Assembly (NCBI RefSeq): GCF_029227915.1
Contig: NC_079887.1
Location: 20,025,650-20,089,649 of the forward strand
DNA length: 64,000 nt
DNA from: Hydractinia symbiolongicarpus
Lineage: Eukaryota; Cnidaria; Hydrozoa; Anthoathecata; Hydractiniidae
Direction of reading: 5' to 3'
Shown here: positions 45,654 to 60,600 of the stretch, piece by piece
How positions within the stretch are numbered: the first letter of the stretch is position 1
Layout of the letters: the number at the start of each line of letters is the position of its first letter
Program-made: the position numbers and the translations under genes
Notes under the pieces: generated by a model
Seen by the model: only the letters and a program-made list of their open reading frames with translations
What the model was told of the DNA's origin: nothing
Database searches by the model: none

Positions 45654-48600
45654 CTAAAAAAGAGAACAGACAAACCACGCTACTTTTCTCTCCAGAGTCT
45701 CTGAAAAATGAATTGTAAGAACTGCATCATGAAAGATAATTACGTTAAGGGAACTTTCGCAAACCTTAAAGTTTATTTGTGCAAAAAATTCTGCGGAAAT
45801 TAAATGTTGCGAATTATTTTCTGTGTTTTCTTTAAAGAGATAAAAAATCTTGATATCATTTTCTTACTTATTGCTTAAGGCTTCATATAAAAATCGTTTA
45901 CCAACTAATTGGTTCAATTTAAAATCATATCGTATTGATCGTAGCTGGCCTTTATGATTACTTCACACGTTATTTCAAACCTCATTGAGTAAGTAATAAT
46001 CCACACCCGTGCCCATCGCGAAAGTTACTTCTTTTGATTTTGCGATTTTATCGACACGAGAAAGTTACTTCTCTTGTTTTTGCGATTATATCGACACGCT
46101 TGCGATTTTATCGACACGCGAAAGTTACTTTCCTTGATTTTATTGACTGGGAGCAGTTTTTCCCTTTAAAATATCCAACGTTAAGAAAGGGGTTTTTCTG
46201 TATCATGTTTTGACATCTACTACTTTTACTACTTTTACATCATAACTAACTTCATTATGATATTTTCGAGATTTACTTTGACTGTGCACATTTCAGGACC
46301 TACCAGTCGAAAACTTGTTCAATAACCTACCTGTCGAAAACTTGTCGAAGCTCCGGTAGTTGGTAGTTTGTTTTGACACTCGCTGAAAAAACAAACAAAA
46401 AAATTCTTAAGTAAAGCAGTAGACAAGTAGCTCTTCTGTATGTTTGAATTGCTCCTTAGTTTAGACAAAAGTATGGTGGACGAGAACTGCGATTTATTTA
46501 ATTTCTGCTTTTTGTTTTTTATTTCAATTCTTTTTACTTTCAATAATTTTTTGGTTAATTTTTTATTTAAATTCATTAATTCATTTTACTTTTAATTCAT
46601 TTTTTTATTTTTTCATTTTTTTATTTCAATTTATTATACTTTTAAAAACGTTTATATTTTAAACCTTTAAAATCGATTTGTCGCTTGGCCAAGAGCTGCC
46701 ATAGCATACCATAATGCATTTCGACTACATCAACACGTGCGCAAGTAAAAACAAGAGGATAGAAACCAGCCCAGTAGTAAAGTTTACAACGCACGTGCGC
46801 ACGGAGAAGCTAATTCAAAATATTAACTCGAGAAGTAAGAGGTAACAAAAAAAAGAAACAATGCAGGCAAATCTATTTTATGACAATGTATTGAAATGTG
46901 TAGTTTGGGTAAGCTCCAGGTTGCTTGGTGAATAAAGGTTCAGATTCCCTCTTTTTCATTAGATTATGTAAGGATTTCATTGGTCAAACATTTAGAACGA
47001 GAATTGTTCTTAGTTTTCCTCTCATTTTATATGGAAAATCGTGTATTAATCATAACTTCAAAATTCTTCTCTTTCCGGCAAAACTATAATTTGGATAGCA
47101 ATTTGTAAAGTGAGTAATTAAAAGATAGTTTTAAAAGACGCTATCGTACAAATGAATGAGTATATCTTTTATAACAAAGGAACTGGCTTTCTATTGTCCT
47201 TTTTAGCTGCTATTACAGGTTTTAATCTTTCTGTTTGTTTTATATAGAGACGCAAGTAACCTGCCCATTGTCTTGTGTATGTTGGCAAAAACTACCCATG
47301 GAAGTTGCGGAAAATTCTTTTTTAACAGTGTAAAATTCTTTTTTCAAAACACCGGTTTCTACTATATTATGACAATTTTTATGCTTCCTTTATTTAGAAT
47401 GACTGATTTTAAAGTTTTCCGAAAAGCCGTTGCTGCAAAGAGAACAAAACCAACCACGTCAGCTGGAAAGGACAAGTTTTGCAATATAATTAAAGAAATT
47501 TTGGATAGGCAAGAAATTGTAGTGCAAAGACTAACGAGTGACGTGCAAGGGAAGGAGCAAAAGTATTTAAGGATAGGTACGCAGGAATTAGTCTCCTATG
47601 ACTTCGAAAAAATTACAATTGAAAACATTAAAAAAGCATGTTTTTAATTTTTCCGCATAGCGCCAAAACATTCCATCACTTAACATTTTTAAACATTCTT
47701 TTTGTAAGATGCGATGTCCTGGTCAACAAATATGAAAAGTGTCGAATTTGACATTGCTCAAATTGAAGAAGGCATGGGCAATCAGGTCTTGATGTTGTGG
47801 AAGATGATTTCCTGACCATTGAAGAAAGAACAGGAGAAAGAAGCAAAGGAATTTAGCGAAGCTTACAAATCTGTTATAGAAAACTACGGTGGTGAAATGT
47901 TTGTATTGTGTGTTGTTATATGTAAAATATATTAACCGATACTTTATTTAGACTATTTTTTTGTACAGACCCTTAATCTAAACCACGCCACTCTTAAAAT
48001 AACGTCTCAGGACTAAGCACGAAGTTACGTCCGTGTCTAACAATATAGGAGCTTATGACAATATAGAAACCAGGTGTGCCTGCTAATGACAATAAAGCAA
48101 CAAGATGTCTAACACTACATGTCCTTATGACTATATAGAAACCAGGTGTTCGAATTGTATTATGGTATACTAGTATATAGTTGCAAGTAATTGCCGCCCC
48201 TGTTTACCCTGATACGACAGTTGTTCTTTCAAAGCTGATGCATATGCACCCCTTATTTTCCTAAGCGATGATTAGCCCCAACACCAACCTTGACTCCAGG
48301 GCTGGTTCTCTTTTTATAAACCCTGGGGTCGAGGTTGCACCAACACGCGAAGTGCACAATGAAAGGATACGCAGTGCGTTTTATCTGACCACGTGTACAC
48401 ATCCCACCTCCGCAAGCTGCTATGCCAGGTTTAAATCTGCAAGTTACATGCACATTCGATTTTGTTTCTAGTGGTTTTTTTCAAGAGCAGCAAACAGTCT
48501 ATAACTATTAGGATCCGGAAAGAATAGCAAAATATTTCCAGTTAAGTTTTTTAAAGAATTATTATGCACAGTACAGGATATATTATATTACAGTGAAATA

Positions 48601-51600
48601 CGGCTGAATTTCTTGCTACATTCTACCTCACAATAAATTGGATTATATTTATACTGTTTTGTATGCACAATTGATACTTTCAAAATGTTTAAAATGCAGT
48701 CTGTGAAGCATTTAAAATAAAACTTAATAAATATTTATTAAAAAAAGGAATTAAAAAATCCCAATCAAAAAATAAGATTTTAGGACAAAATAACACTTTG
48801 TTCAGGCACACGTATAAAAAATGCAAAAGTATATATCATGCAACATAAAAATATAAAAAAAAATCAGGCCAACGGTTACCATAATAGTAGACCTCCAGCT
48901 TTAATATTTTTAAATCTAATTTATAGGTTAAAAGATTTGAAGGCATAATCTGTAAAATCTGCTAAACAAACTACTAAATCTGCAAAAAACAAAATCTATT
49001 GGTATATGCATCAGTTCATGTTAATGGTGGCAAGTTTTTCTACAACTTCAAGCCAAAAAACCTTGTGGTTTACTGGTTGTATTGTATGAGGACTTTTCCT
49101 TTAATCATTTACAAGTACGTCCTTTATTTGACTTGAAAAATATATATAATTGATCAAATAAGCAATCCAAAAATGAATTTATAATTCAAGAATTAATCAG
49201 TCACATGCAGGGAAAACAGACAAAAATCATTTGTCAACAACTACTATAATGGGTCTATTTAAAAATGTGTACGTACTATAAATTGTCAATCTTATACTCC
49301 AATGTATGTTTTGCTTTTGGCTTACCCTTTTCCCGAATGTACAGATCACACCTCCCCGAAAAATCAACTTAATGATTATTAATTATAACACGACTTGAAA
49401 AAAGGACAATATGGGTAACTGCAGCAGGTCTAAGGTGTTAAGGTTGAAATAACCACGCATTTTTTGCAGAAAAGATACAGAAAAAAACTGCAATAATATT
49501 TTAAAGCGTAGATATGTAAGCCCTTCGAAGACCCCCTTTCCCCTTGTACACTTTAATACGCTTTTAGACTACCTCTCTGCCTCCTTTTTCTTTGAGCATG
49601 CTAGCAACATTACTTTTTGTAAACAACCCCATAAACCTTTGTTGCTACAGAGCTAAATGGACATTTGTCATGGTGGGAGCAGCTTTAGAATTTGTACAGA
49701 AAAATCTTGGTTATCATATAAAAGCTGCAAACGGAAATACGCACTTCTACATACAAAGAATGAGAATGTCCAAGTGGACTCGGTGAGTAAGTGCGTAACC
49801 GTGTTGCAGTTTATATTTTATTAAATTTTTTGTGTACATTTTCTGAAGTTTAGCCGAACGTTAATTGGACGTTTGTAAAAATGCGAGTGCTCCCTCTTTC
49901 CCAAATCCAAACTTACACATTCTTTTTGCACAGCTGAAATTCAGGTGACTACTTTACAGGACTTTACAGAACTTCACTTAAAGAAAAACAATTAAAATAC
50001 TACAGCTGCTTACATTACATAGAAATATAGCTAGCTACCTCCAGGGTGTAGGCTTTTTTTAGCAGTGTTCAAATGATGAGTCCAGCATGGAAATTGATCT
50101 ATAGCTAGCTACCAACATTCTCAATAAAGTGTTTTTCACAGCTATGTAATGCAAGAATGTATAAAGTTGTCATCATTAAAAGATTCTTCCAGATCACTGT
50201 CATCATCGCATCAGTGTCAGTTACACAGTGATACTCACTCAAACCTTTCTATGGTCGCCGCAATGACAGTTTGATGTCACAAACCTAGCTTTTAAGTACC
50301 GCTTCACAATTAATTTTCCTTAGGTTCTATTCGTTTATTTTAAGTTTGTGCTACTTCGAAGGTGTACTACTTAAGTAGTTTGTTTACACGAAATCAAGTA
50401 GCACAGCACGAAACACAAGATTTCTCTCAGCAAAAAAATCTTTTTTATTCACGCCTGGCGGACTAAGAGCCGCCCCTTATGGGGCGGCAACTATGGCAGT
50501 TCTCGGCCAAGCCAGATGTCAAATTTAATTTTTAAACTCAATTTATTTTTTTAAATAAAAAACTTAGGTAAATGCAAAACAAGTTTAAATTAAAAACAAA
50601 ATAAAAAAAAGATAAAAGCTGCCGATTTTTTATGCAAAGACAAATAAATTAAAATAGAAAAAGCAAATTAAAAATAAATCAAATTAAAAGTAGAAGTAAA
50701 ATAAAAGTTAATAAAAAACAAAAAACGGAATTAAATTTATAAATAAATAAATCAATTAAAAACGCATTAAACAGAGTATTTTCGTGTAGCAGTTCTCGGC
50801 CACCATACAAAAGAAACAAACTATTTATTTGAGATATTTACAGCAATAAAACATGGTTACCAAATAAATTTCAGACAACAAAACAAAAACAGATTGAGGC
50901 GGATGGAACTCACTTAATGGCTGCCTGCATTTGATCGATTTGTTGTTGCACGTGATTCATTTTGACGTCACAAGACGCTCTTTCCCGCTGTAACACTTGA
51001 ATGTAATCACACGCTATAATGACATTAAATTGGGCATGAAAACAAATACATTCCAACCTGGACAAAAATGAGGTATATATAACCTTTCCATTACATCAAG
51101 CGGTTTTATAGAGCTGTCGACTTTATACGCCCAACATCGGATAGACATGTTAGACATTAGCTTAGTCGAAGTGAGTCGCAATAAGAAACTCGATGGAACA
51201 TAGAACGGGTGGACTTTTAGATAATAAACAAGCAGGCGTCCCTTACTCAACTGAAGTATAGCAGAATTGCTTAATTTGCTTCCGCGTCCCAACCCTTTAC
51301 TTGGTATCATTTGAGACAATTCTTCGAACGCATTCTAAATGTATGAAATATATGCACCTACCACCATAAATTATATAACGTCAATCGAAAATATAAAAAT
51401 GAAAATAGAGATAAAAAATGTGGTCTCATGTATAAAGTCCTGGATATGATTTCATGGAAGAATGCGACTAGCCATATTTGGCTAATGAAAATTGACGATA
51501 TAAATGTAAAATTTAAGTTACAAAAATATCTTTAATTACATATCGGACAATGTTGACAAAATGTTACGGATATTAGGAAAACGCGAAAACATGCACCAAA

Positions 51601-54600
51601 AATTGAAATTTAATCACAATGGAAATAATTGACACCTTTTTTACACACACGTGCTAAAAAATAGGTGATAATTTTTTTTTTTTTTTTTTTTGGGGGGGGG
51701 GATTCTCATATTTTTATAAAATTTTTTTAGAATTTCTTTATAATTGTGCCAGCTAACACATTGCAGAGACAATGATGATGGCAGCAGTAGACGTGTACTG
51801 TGCAAATCAAACTTACTTTGATGAGACCACGTCTTTTCTGCTCTGCTGAGAGATGACATTGCCGACGATGTTCCTAAAAATTAAAAATTATTGCCTGATA
51901 AAGTTACGCAAATGTTTTTATGCTATAATTATAAAAGAAACAATGGTTAAGGACCTCTAACTTGCATTCGATGCTTCCACCAATACGCAAGCTAATGCAA
52001 GAAATTGTCAGTTGTGTAGTGGCATTGGGAGAGATTTGTATCCAAAATAAAATTTTGTAGGGATGATGAAATTCGATTAATTTTAAGAGAACTTACATTG
52101 TAAATTATTCTGTCAGCTACTTTTGTAATTGGTTTTGACGGCTAAAAATAAATAAAAATTTAAGGAAATAAATAAATATCTAATGAAAATAAATATCTAA
52201 ATATAAATAAACAAAAATAAATGCAAATGAATAATATAAATAAATAATAAAAAATTCTCGAGATAATTCATGAGTGCTCACATGCAACGAATCATTTGTG
52301 TCATATTCTAAAACAAAGGAAAAACGTTCAATTGGTGACGAAAAAAAAGAGACTGTGTGAACACATTCACACTGGTGACGCACAACAAAAAAACTGTAAA
52401 CACATTCGACGTAGAATAAGAAACTCAAGTAAATTAAGTATATTATAAAAGTACTGGAATTTTCCGAAGTAAAAATGATAGGAAAAGATGATTTTGAAAT
52501 ATTTGTTTTTCAATGATAAAAGGTATGATAAAATGTTTTCCTTTTCTTTTTCTTAGTGAACTATAATTCTTTCCTATGTGTCTTTTTTATGCCTTATGTT
52601 TGTTTATGTTCCTTTGCGTTTTCATAATCCGGTGTAACGTCTTTTCATAATCTGGTGTAACGTTGAGCATGCAAATGTAAATCAGGCTTAAGTAAGCATA
52701 AAACCTACACTGACTAAATCAAACCGTACTCATGACTTAAAGATAAATCTTGAAGAAACAGTTAATTTGGGACGAAGAAAATAAGTGAAAGAATGTAGGG
52801 TTATACCCTTGACTGCTTGCCACTATTTGCTTGTGATAATGTGTACTTTCGTTCTTGTGCTTACGGAATCTAGTAGTTCCGTTTTTAAAAAAAAGATGGC
52901 ACATGATCAATGGAAAGGAGAAGATATAAAAAAATTTATGACACGATTATATTACCAGTTTGTCCAACATCTTCGTATGTTCTTCTGTAATTTGAGCTTG
53001 ATCCACAGGCTTGTGATGTTTCCTAACAAAAACGACAACGCACGTTAAAAGAGAGAAGAATGTTCACTGGCATCAGATTAATTGTTCCAGTGATTAATGA
53101 ACCATTTTAACCGTCTTCTAGAAGACCCCTTTATTTTTGCCTCCTTAAATAATTTCTTTTTACGTCCTCTGAAACAATTCGCCTACAGCACGCTGACAGC
53201 AATTTTGTCCTCGTTGTCTTGTCTTGCTTAAAATTAGTGTTATGCTGCTACTTAGGTACTGCGTAGAACAGCAAACCAATTAAAAAAGTCCTTCAAAGTA
53301 GCGGGACAGAGAAATATTTTTCTTTAACGTAGAGTTTAGTTAATTACTTCTGCAGTGATAAAGCAGGGTTGACAATTTTCGAGAGCGATGTCGTGCCTAC
53401 ATATTTTTACAAACCTATTGGTTTAAGCATGGTGTTGCCTATAAAAGAAACGCGTGTAGATAAATAAAGAAATGCTGTCGTATGTTAGGACCACTGTCAC
53501 GGATACATTTTGAGTTAATTATGTTCATTCATTTTAGTCAGTTGGACGGGTTTAACATATAGATTGATCCGTCTAAAATATATTTACATTTATTGTTTCA
53601 CGCATTCTTAGTTTTGGTTAAAATTAGAATTAGGTTAAGGTTAAGATTATCTCGTGTTTTTCTTTAAAAAACAAAAATACCTACAACCCCAGACATAATG
53701 TATTGGAAATTTTTTTTCAAAGATCGCAACCACAAGCACATTGTGGAAAGTACGGCTAGCGCATTTTTAACGTTGGTTACTCGGCCTGAACTCCTGCCAA
53801 AGTAATACGTTTGTAGCCTAGCGGTTGCAGAGCACTGTCCAAGCGATGCTGTTTGCACATTTCGAGAAAAAGTTAAAAACGGACAATTTGTTACATTTTA
53901 TGTCTATGGTTGTGGGCAATTTTTTTTTTTATGTCTTGAAGTATGCTGTCCTACTTAATGTAAAGAAATCGTATAAATGAAATAATCTGAACATACGATA
54001 AGAAATAGTAGATGACACAAATTACCTTTGTAAGAGTGCACCAATTATGAATACTTACGTTAATAATCTGACCATGACGAAGTGATACAAGCGCCATTGC
54101 ACTGTCCATTGTAGCAGGTGGTCGCAACTCGTCACTGATAGAAGGGGAATTTTTATGCGTACTTAGTTTAGCTTTTAAATCGATTTGCTGCACTCCACCT
54201 GGGGGAGCCATTTCGTGCAAAGTTTTCACAAGAGATTGAGATTCTTTCTTAAACAGTTTTGGAGAGTCATCCGACAATATTTCTTTTTCAACTGCGAATG
54301 CAGGCTTCTCTGTAGAAGTTGATATGAACAGTTGGTTTTGCGGATAAGAAGAAGAAGAAGAGAATATTTTTGTGTTGCATGTGTCTGTGTGTGTGGATGA
54401 CATCGTCGCCATCACTCCTGGAGAACAGTGCGGAATGGTCTGTGTCGAATGAAATTGCGGAGAAGTCACATGGTGGGTGATAAACTCAGGACTGAATGCC
54501 CCTCGCGCTTGTTTACTCAGCTGCTGTCTCTTTTCTTGCAACATTTTTTCTGCTTGCATTTGTATTTGATATTTCAGTTGTATCTGCTCTTGCTGTTGTT

Positions 54601-57600
54601 TGACCATCAAGTTGAGTTGTTGCTGCAGAAGTTCCAAATAGTTCAACGTAGCTTCTGTACCCTGTGTAGGTGTGCTCTGCAGCAATTGAGCCAGTGTTAA
54701 TAGTTGCTGGTCGTTTTGTGGCAGCACGCCAAGATTCGCTGGCAAAAGACCAGCTTGAAGTGCGGGAATTCCAGGTTGCATCATTCGGTTGCTGTTGATT
54801 ATTGTTGGAATGAGGTTTGGTTGTATTATATTTGGATTCGATAATGGCATAATTGAAATCGCGTTCACCATTTGGGCCTGTGCTTGTGATAAGTTGGAAT
54901 TCCCTCCAATGACAGCATATGTTGGAAATGAAGATACTGTTTGTGGCTTGGATGCAGGCAGTCCTCCTGCACCTGCCCCTTCACCAGCATGAGTTATGTC
55001 ACGGCTTACTATTATACCTGTCCTATTTAATGGCGCAGTTAAGGTAACAGGAAAGGTAGGAGCTTGCGTGTACTTCGGTAGAATCGGTACTGTCGATACT
55101 TTCTTAGGCACTGCCCCTGATGCATTTGATTGGTACTTGACTGATGACGTTGCTAGGACAGACGCTGTCAAAGTATGCTGCTGTCTAACTTCTCGGTGCT
55201 CCACAGGAGTGGACTTTAATTCAAATAAATTATTTCCAGAAGCATTACGTCTAAGGCAAGGTTTTTTGGTCTGAACAGGAGAACAGTCTTTCTTGTTGGA
55301 GCTGCGTTTTGACAATGTGGTCAAATTTGAATCTGATTTGTTGCGAGTAATTCCTTTTGGTCTGTTCGACATCGCTGCTTGCACATGTGCTGCTAGGTTG
55401 GGCGCTTGTAGCTGGGGAGGAAGTTCTTGGTAATGAGATTGCTCGTCAGTTTCTTTTAAACCATCTTCGACTGACAAAATAGCTGGTGATGAAGCAGACT
55501 TAACTGTGTTACCAAGCTGCTGATAACGATCTTGAAAAGAGTTGCCATTACAAGATTGTTTGCCATTAAAAGTAGAGACACCTAAGTTATTTTCTGAGGA
55601 GGATTTACTCCCAGCAGCCATTGTATGTAAGAACTGATCGTTTGTGACCAAATTGGATTGCACATTCCTGTTCGAAGCACTATACGAATCTAACATCAGA
55701 TCTGACGGTTCTCGTGAATTATTTCCTTGATTGTAGTTTTCCCAATCGGCTAAAACAGCACAATGGGAAAAAACATGTAGATGGGTTTAAAGCGTAAGAA
55801 GGCTTTCTCAAACCTGTTGAGTATTTGTGTGAACAAAAACAAGATCTTGTTGGGAAAATACTGTCCAAATGTACTAAATTTATCCAGAAATGCTGTTTTA
55901 TATAACAAACTTCTAGTATGTCCAAGTGTAAATCATTTCCAATCAGAGCTTATTATAACAAATTAAGTTTTAGAATGTTTTACTCCACAATACAGATATT
56001 GCATCATAGTTAAATAGCATTAAAACACTTGAAACGTTTAAAATAAGAAATAGGAAATTATTCTCAATTTTTTTCTACAACATAGCAAAGCTTCTTACTA
56101 AAAAGGAAATCAAAATTTTCCATTAATTCATCAAAGCATGGATTCAAATGATCTAAGGTCGGTTGAATAATACCAGAGGTGTCTAAAATAAAAGTTAAGT
56201 TACATCAGAAAGTCAAAAGTCTATTAAAATCGTATTTTCCACGTGCGGCTAATCTCCATTAGCGTATAATTATTTCTAATTACAAACAAGGTATATAGTT
56301 TAGACACAAGCGCCCTACGCCAGTTTTGCATATGACATGGTGGCCCGGTAATGTCTACGATGATACCATATACACATATCATACCTTTAAACAGCGCCAG
56401 TTCCTCCAAATCATTCGTTTTCTTTTGATCCACACTCGAAAAAAGCGTGTCAGGAAATGCATACATGGCTGACACTGTAATGGAAAACAGAGAAGTAAGA
56501 AAAAAATTATAAGAAAATTTTTACTTAACCATCTCTTTCAGAGACTTTTATGAAACCTGCCTAATGATGATTTAATTATATATCACAATTCGAATAACTT
56601 TTTTTCATTTTTTTTAACTGATCACTTGGTTCAGATATACAGACTGCTTTACATAAATTCTGCTGACACAAAAAGTATTTTAACATCAGTTTTGGTTTAG
56701 AATATCTGTGCAAACGCCTGTAAAAACGTGTTGGCTACAGGTATAGGGCATGTGGTAATGATAAAAATTACCAAGAATATATACACAGATGAATTACCAA
56801 AATAACTAAAATGGAAGTGTAAGACTTCTTTGTTACAAAAATAACTTACATGTGTCAAATGAAATAGAGGATTCCAGTGATTTAATGCTTTTACTTCCAT
56901 TGCGTTTGTTATTAACACTGTTGAAAATTACAAAATATTTTACAAATGTAAGCACAACAAAACAAGGGAAACAACATAACTCTATTATTCAATAAAACTG
57001 ATTTTTGTGTCAAAATACAGAAATGTGATATTTAGAACTGCCGTTGATTTTTGTGCCAATAACAGACTAAATAATTATTCCTATTGAATTTATACGAACG
57101 TTAAGAAAAACAAACAACAAAAAGCTCACAAACAATTGAACAAACAAACACACAAACACACAAACAATTAAATATTCAAGCAAACAAAATAAAGGAAAGT
57201 AGGTACTTTCAAAGTGCTGACGTTAGTCCAAAAAAAGGTTGAACCTTTTTAAAAAAAGATTCCTTATCTCTTTAATAATAGCCGTCGTCTGTCTGTGTGT
57301 CCGCGAAAGCCGCGTCCTGTTACGGAAACACGAAATATGTGATATATAAAGGACGGGCGGCCCCTTGGGTTTTTCCACGGGTTAACGACTAGTCTCTTTA
57401 ATAATAGCCGTATTTTGTCTGTGTGTCCACAAAAGGAGCATCCTGTTAGGGAAACACGAAATGTAATATATAAAGGACGGGGGACCCCGTGGATTTTTCC
57501 ACGGGTTAACGACTAGTCACTTTAATAATAGCCGTATTTTGTCTGTGTGTCCACAAAAGGCGCATCCTGTTACGAAACACGAAATGTAATATATAAAAAG

Positions 57601-60600
57601 GACGAGCGACCCCGTGGATTTTTTCACGAGCTAACGACTAGTCTCTTTAATAATAGCCGTATTCCGTCTGTCTGTGTGTCCACGAAAGGCGGGTCCTGTT
57701 ATGGAAACAAGAAATGCGATATATAAAGAATGGGTGACTCGTGAAATTTTCCACAGGTAATTGACTAGTCTCTTTAATAAAAGGTGTACTTTGTTTGTCT
57801 ATCCGCAATATATATAAAGGACGGGTAAACCCATAGATTTATTCACCAACTAGTTGTTAAATTATCAGCATATTTACCCATCATCATCAACTTCGTTTTC
57901 TGTGTCACTGTCTTCAGATGAAGTTTTTTCCTACAAGAAATAGCGTGTTTCAATGTAACTGGTAAGCAAACCGGGCCTTGATGGTATGCTTATAATAAAT
58001 TACCGAATTGTAAGGATTTCAAAAGACATTTACGTTGTTGGTACCTGAGCTTTTGTATGTTATTTATTTGTCATTAGGGTAATCATGTATTTTTTCATTG
58101 CCAATATATTTAACCTAACTAGCCACTAAAAAATAATTTTAACTCTGCTTGGAAACCTTTTTATTGCAGCTTCAAGTTGTAAACCATTTTTTTTAAACTA
58201 GTATAAAGAGTCTATAGTTTACAAAAAATACATTTATGTGTCATACATTCCAATTTTCTCAAAATTTCCAAACCTTTTAATGATACAATGTTCTGCTAAG
58301 GGCTAAATATTTTTTTCTTCTTGTTGGGTACTGCCAGGATGTACCATATTTTTAATGTGTCTTATAGTTGCAATCTAATGCGGTTTCTTGCATTTTCTAT
58401 ATGCACCCAATAAAAATGACAAAGCAGACTGTATATTGTGTAAAATGAGAGACCTACACGCTGGAATGCTTTTGGATGATATGATGTTTTTGTTTCTTGT
58501 GCTAATTTCTATCCAAAAAAAAAGCTAGCCAAAAATGGTATTAGGTGGCAAAAAATTAAAATTATGTTGTGACTTGTGTTCAGCATTTTTTTTGTTCTTT
58601 GTTCAATTTTTATTGAAATAGAGCATTACAATAAGATTCTGATTATCTGAGATCTTAAAAATTGTTGCTAAGGGGGCTGGCATTGATAAATTAAATATGT
58701 TCAAATATCAAAATATTCTGAAAAAAAGAAATAGAATTGATTTTTCATAACTTACATTATCACAAAACAGATATATCTTATAAGCTAAAGCTTACCTCAT
58801 CTGATACTTCAAGATTTTCTCTTGTCAAATCACCATTTCGAAGGAGCTGTAATAAAAATATGTTATTGTTATAAAAAAAATAGGCGTACCAATGACATAT
58901 CACAAAATATACCAAGCAGTACAATAAATGCAAAAGATCTGTCAATAACAGAGCCATTTTACAAATATGAGAAGGAACATTTTTCACACTAAAGAATCAA
59001 ATAAATGTTACATACTGACTACATAATATCTAGTGTCTACATAATATCCTCAACAATTATTCCTTAGGTTGTAACAGGGATATGGTTACGAAAATCAATA
59101 ATTACCACAATTTTTTTTTATTAAAGTATCACCTTCTCTTTATACAACCTTCTCCACTTTTTAAATTCTCTTGAAACTGCATCAAGACGCCTTCTCCAGT
59201 ATTTTCCTTCTAAAATTACAGCCTGTGATGTACTGTGGGCACTGACGTCAGAAAAGGGAGCAGCAAATTGAAGGAATCTTGCCTTCTTTTTCTGTTTATC
59301 TAATTCAAAAAAAGTACTGTACTTTAATTTTAAAAATTTCCTAGAAGGAAAAGAAATATTAAAAGAAAAAAAAATTAGAACTGTTTTGTTTTGTTTCTTT
59401 TTTGTTTTTGCAAATTTCCCCTTTACATTTCAAAAAAATCTTAATCAGACTGTTATCTGCACAATCTGACTCTGCACATTTCTTTCCAAGTTATTTAAAA
59501 AAAATAAACTGTGAAAAATAGAAATCCTACAACAATTTCGGAATACTCACAAGATTAAAATCTAAACATACAGATAACTTACACTGTATATGCCATGCTC
59601 TCCATATTGCATTGTTAAGTCTTGTCTTCTGATCAAACTTAAGTTTTTGACTTCTGAAATCTTTATATTTTGGTGTGATTAACTTGCTACAGCTTAAAAA
59701 TAAATTAAATGGAATATAGTTACGTTATATTCACATAGACACATCACTCAAACAAATAAAGTAAAAAACCAATAGCAACATTGGAAAACCAATAGCAATA
59801 TTGGCTAAGTGTTAACTAAAATGTCATTCAAGCAAAGGGTTACATAATAACAATTTGCTACATTACAGTAGTAGTAGTAGTAGTAGTATTTATTTCGTGT
59901 TAGATAACTGTATATTTTACATTAAATAAATACCTACGGGGAGACCATCAGATAGTATAAATACTAATGTAGGTGATGGCCACCTATATAAGATCAAACG
60001 ATTGCAATAAGCAGTATGACACTACAAAAAAAAATTTTTTAGTAAAATCTTTTTTATGCAGTGGAGAGATTAGTGTTATAGCAATCCAGAAGATAAGTTT
60101 TGCAGATTTTTTTTAGTTTTTTTAGAGTGAGAGAGGCTAGGTCGTATTGGTGAAAGTGTTGTTGGATATTGTTCCAATTAATAATAGATTGGTAACGTAT
60201 AGATTTGAGACCAAATGAGGTAGTCCTAACAGAAGGTCTAGCTAGAAGTTTAATGGATTTACTTCTTGTTGAATGATTAGATGAATGGCAGACCAATTTA
60301 AAAATATCACAAATATTACCTGGAGAATGCAGATTTATAATATTAAAAGTTAAAATAATGTTGAGAAATTTTATAAGATCTGAAAGAGTAAGAATATTAA
60401 GATTAAGAAAAATAGGATTTGATGGTGAGTTAAATTTAGAAAAAGTAATGATTCGGAGAGCAGCTTTTTGTAAGCGAAAAATTCTACACGACTTTGAAGT
60501 GAGACCCCACACTTGCGGACTATAAGAAATATGAGAAGAAAATAATGCATGGTAAATTGAAAGTAGGATATCCTTAGGCACATAATATCTTAGTTTGCAA

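Noticed and set aside
47990-48060. Possible 5S rRNA-like segment
   Set aside because: Only a short chance resemblance; the internal control region is absent.
54428-55274. Plus-strand ORFs opposite Mondo exon 9
   Set aside because: Antisense shadows of a long coding exon with no recognisable domains.
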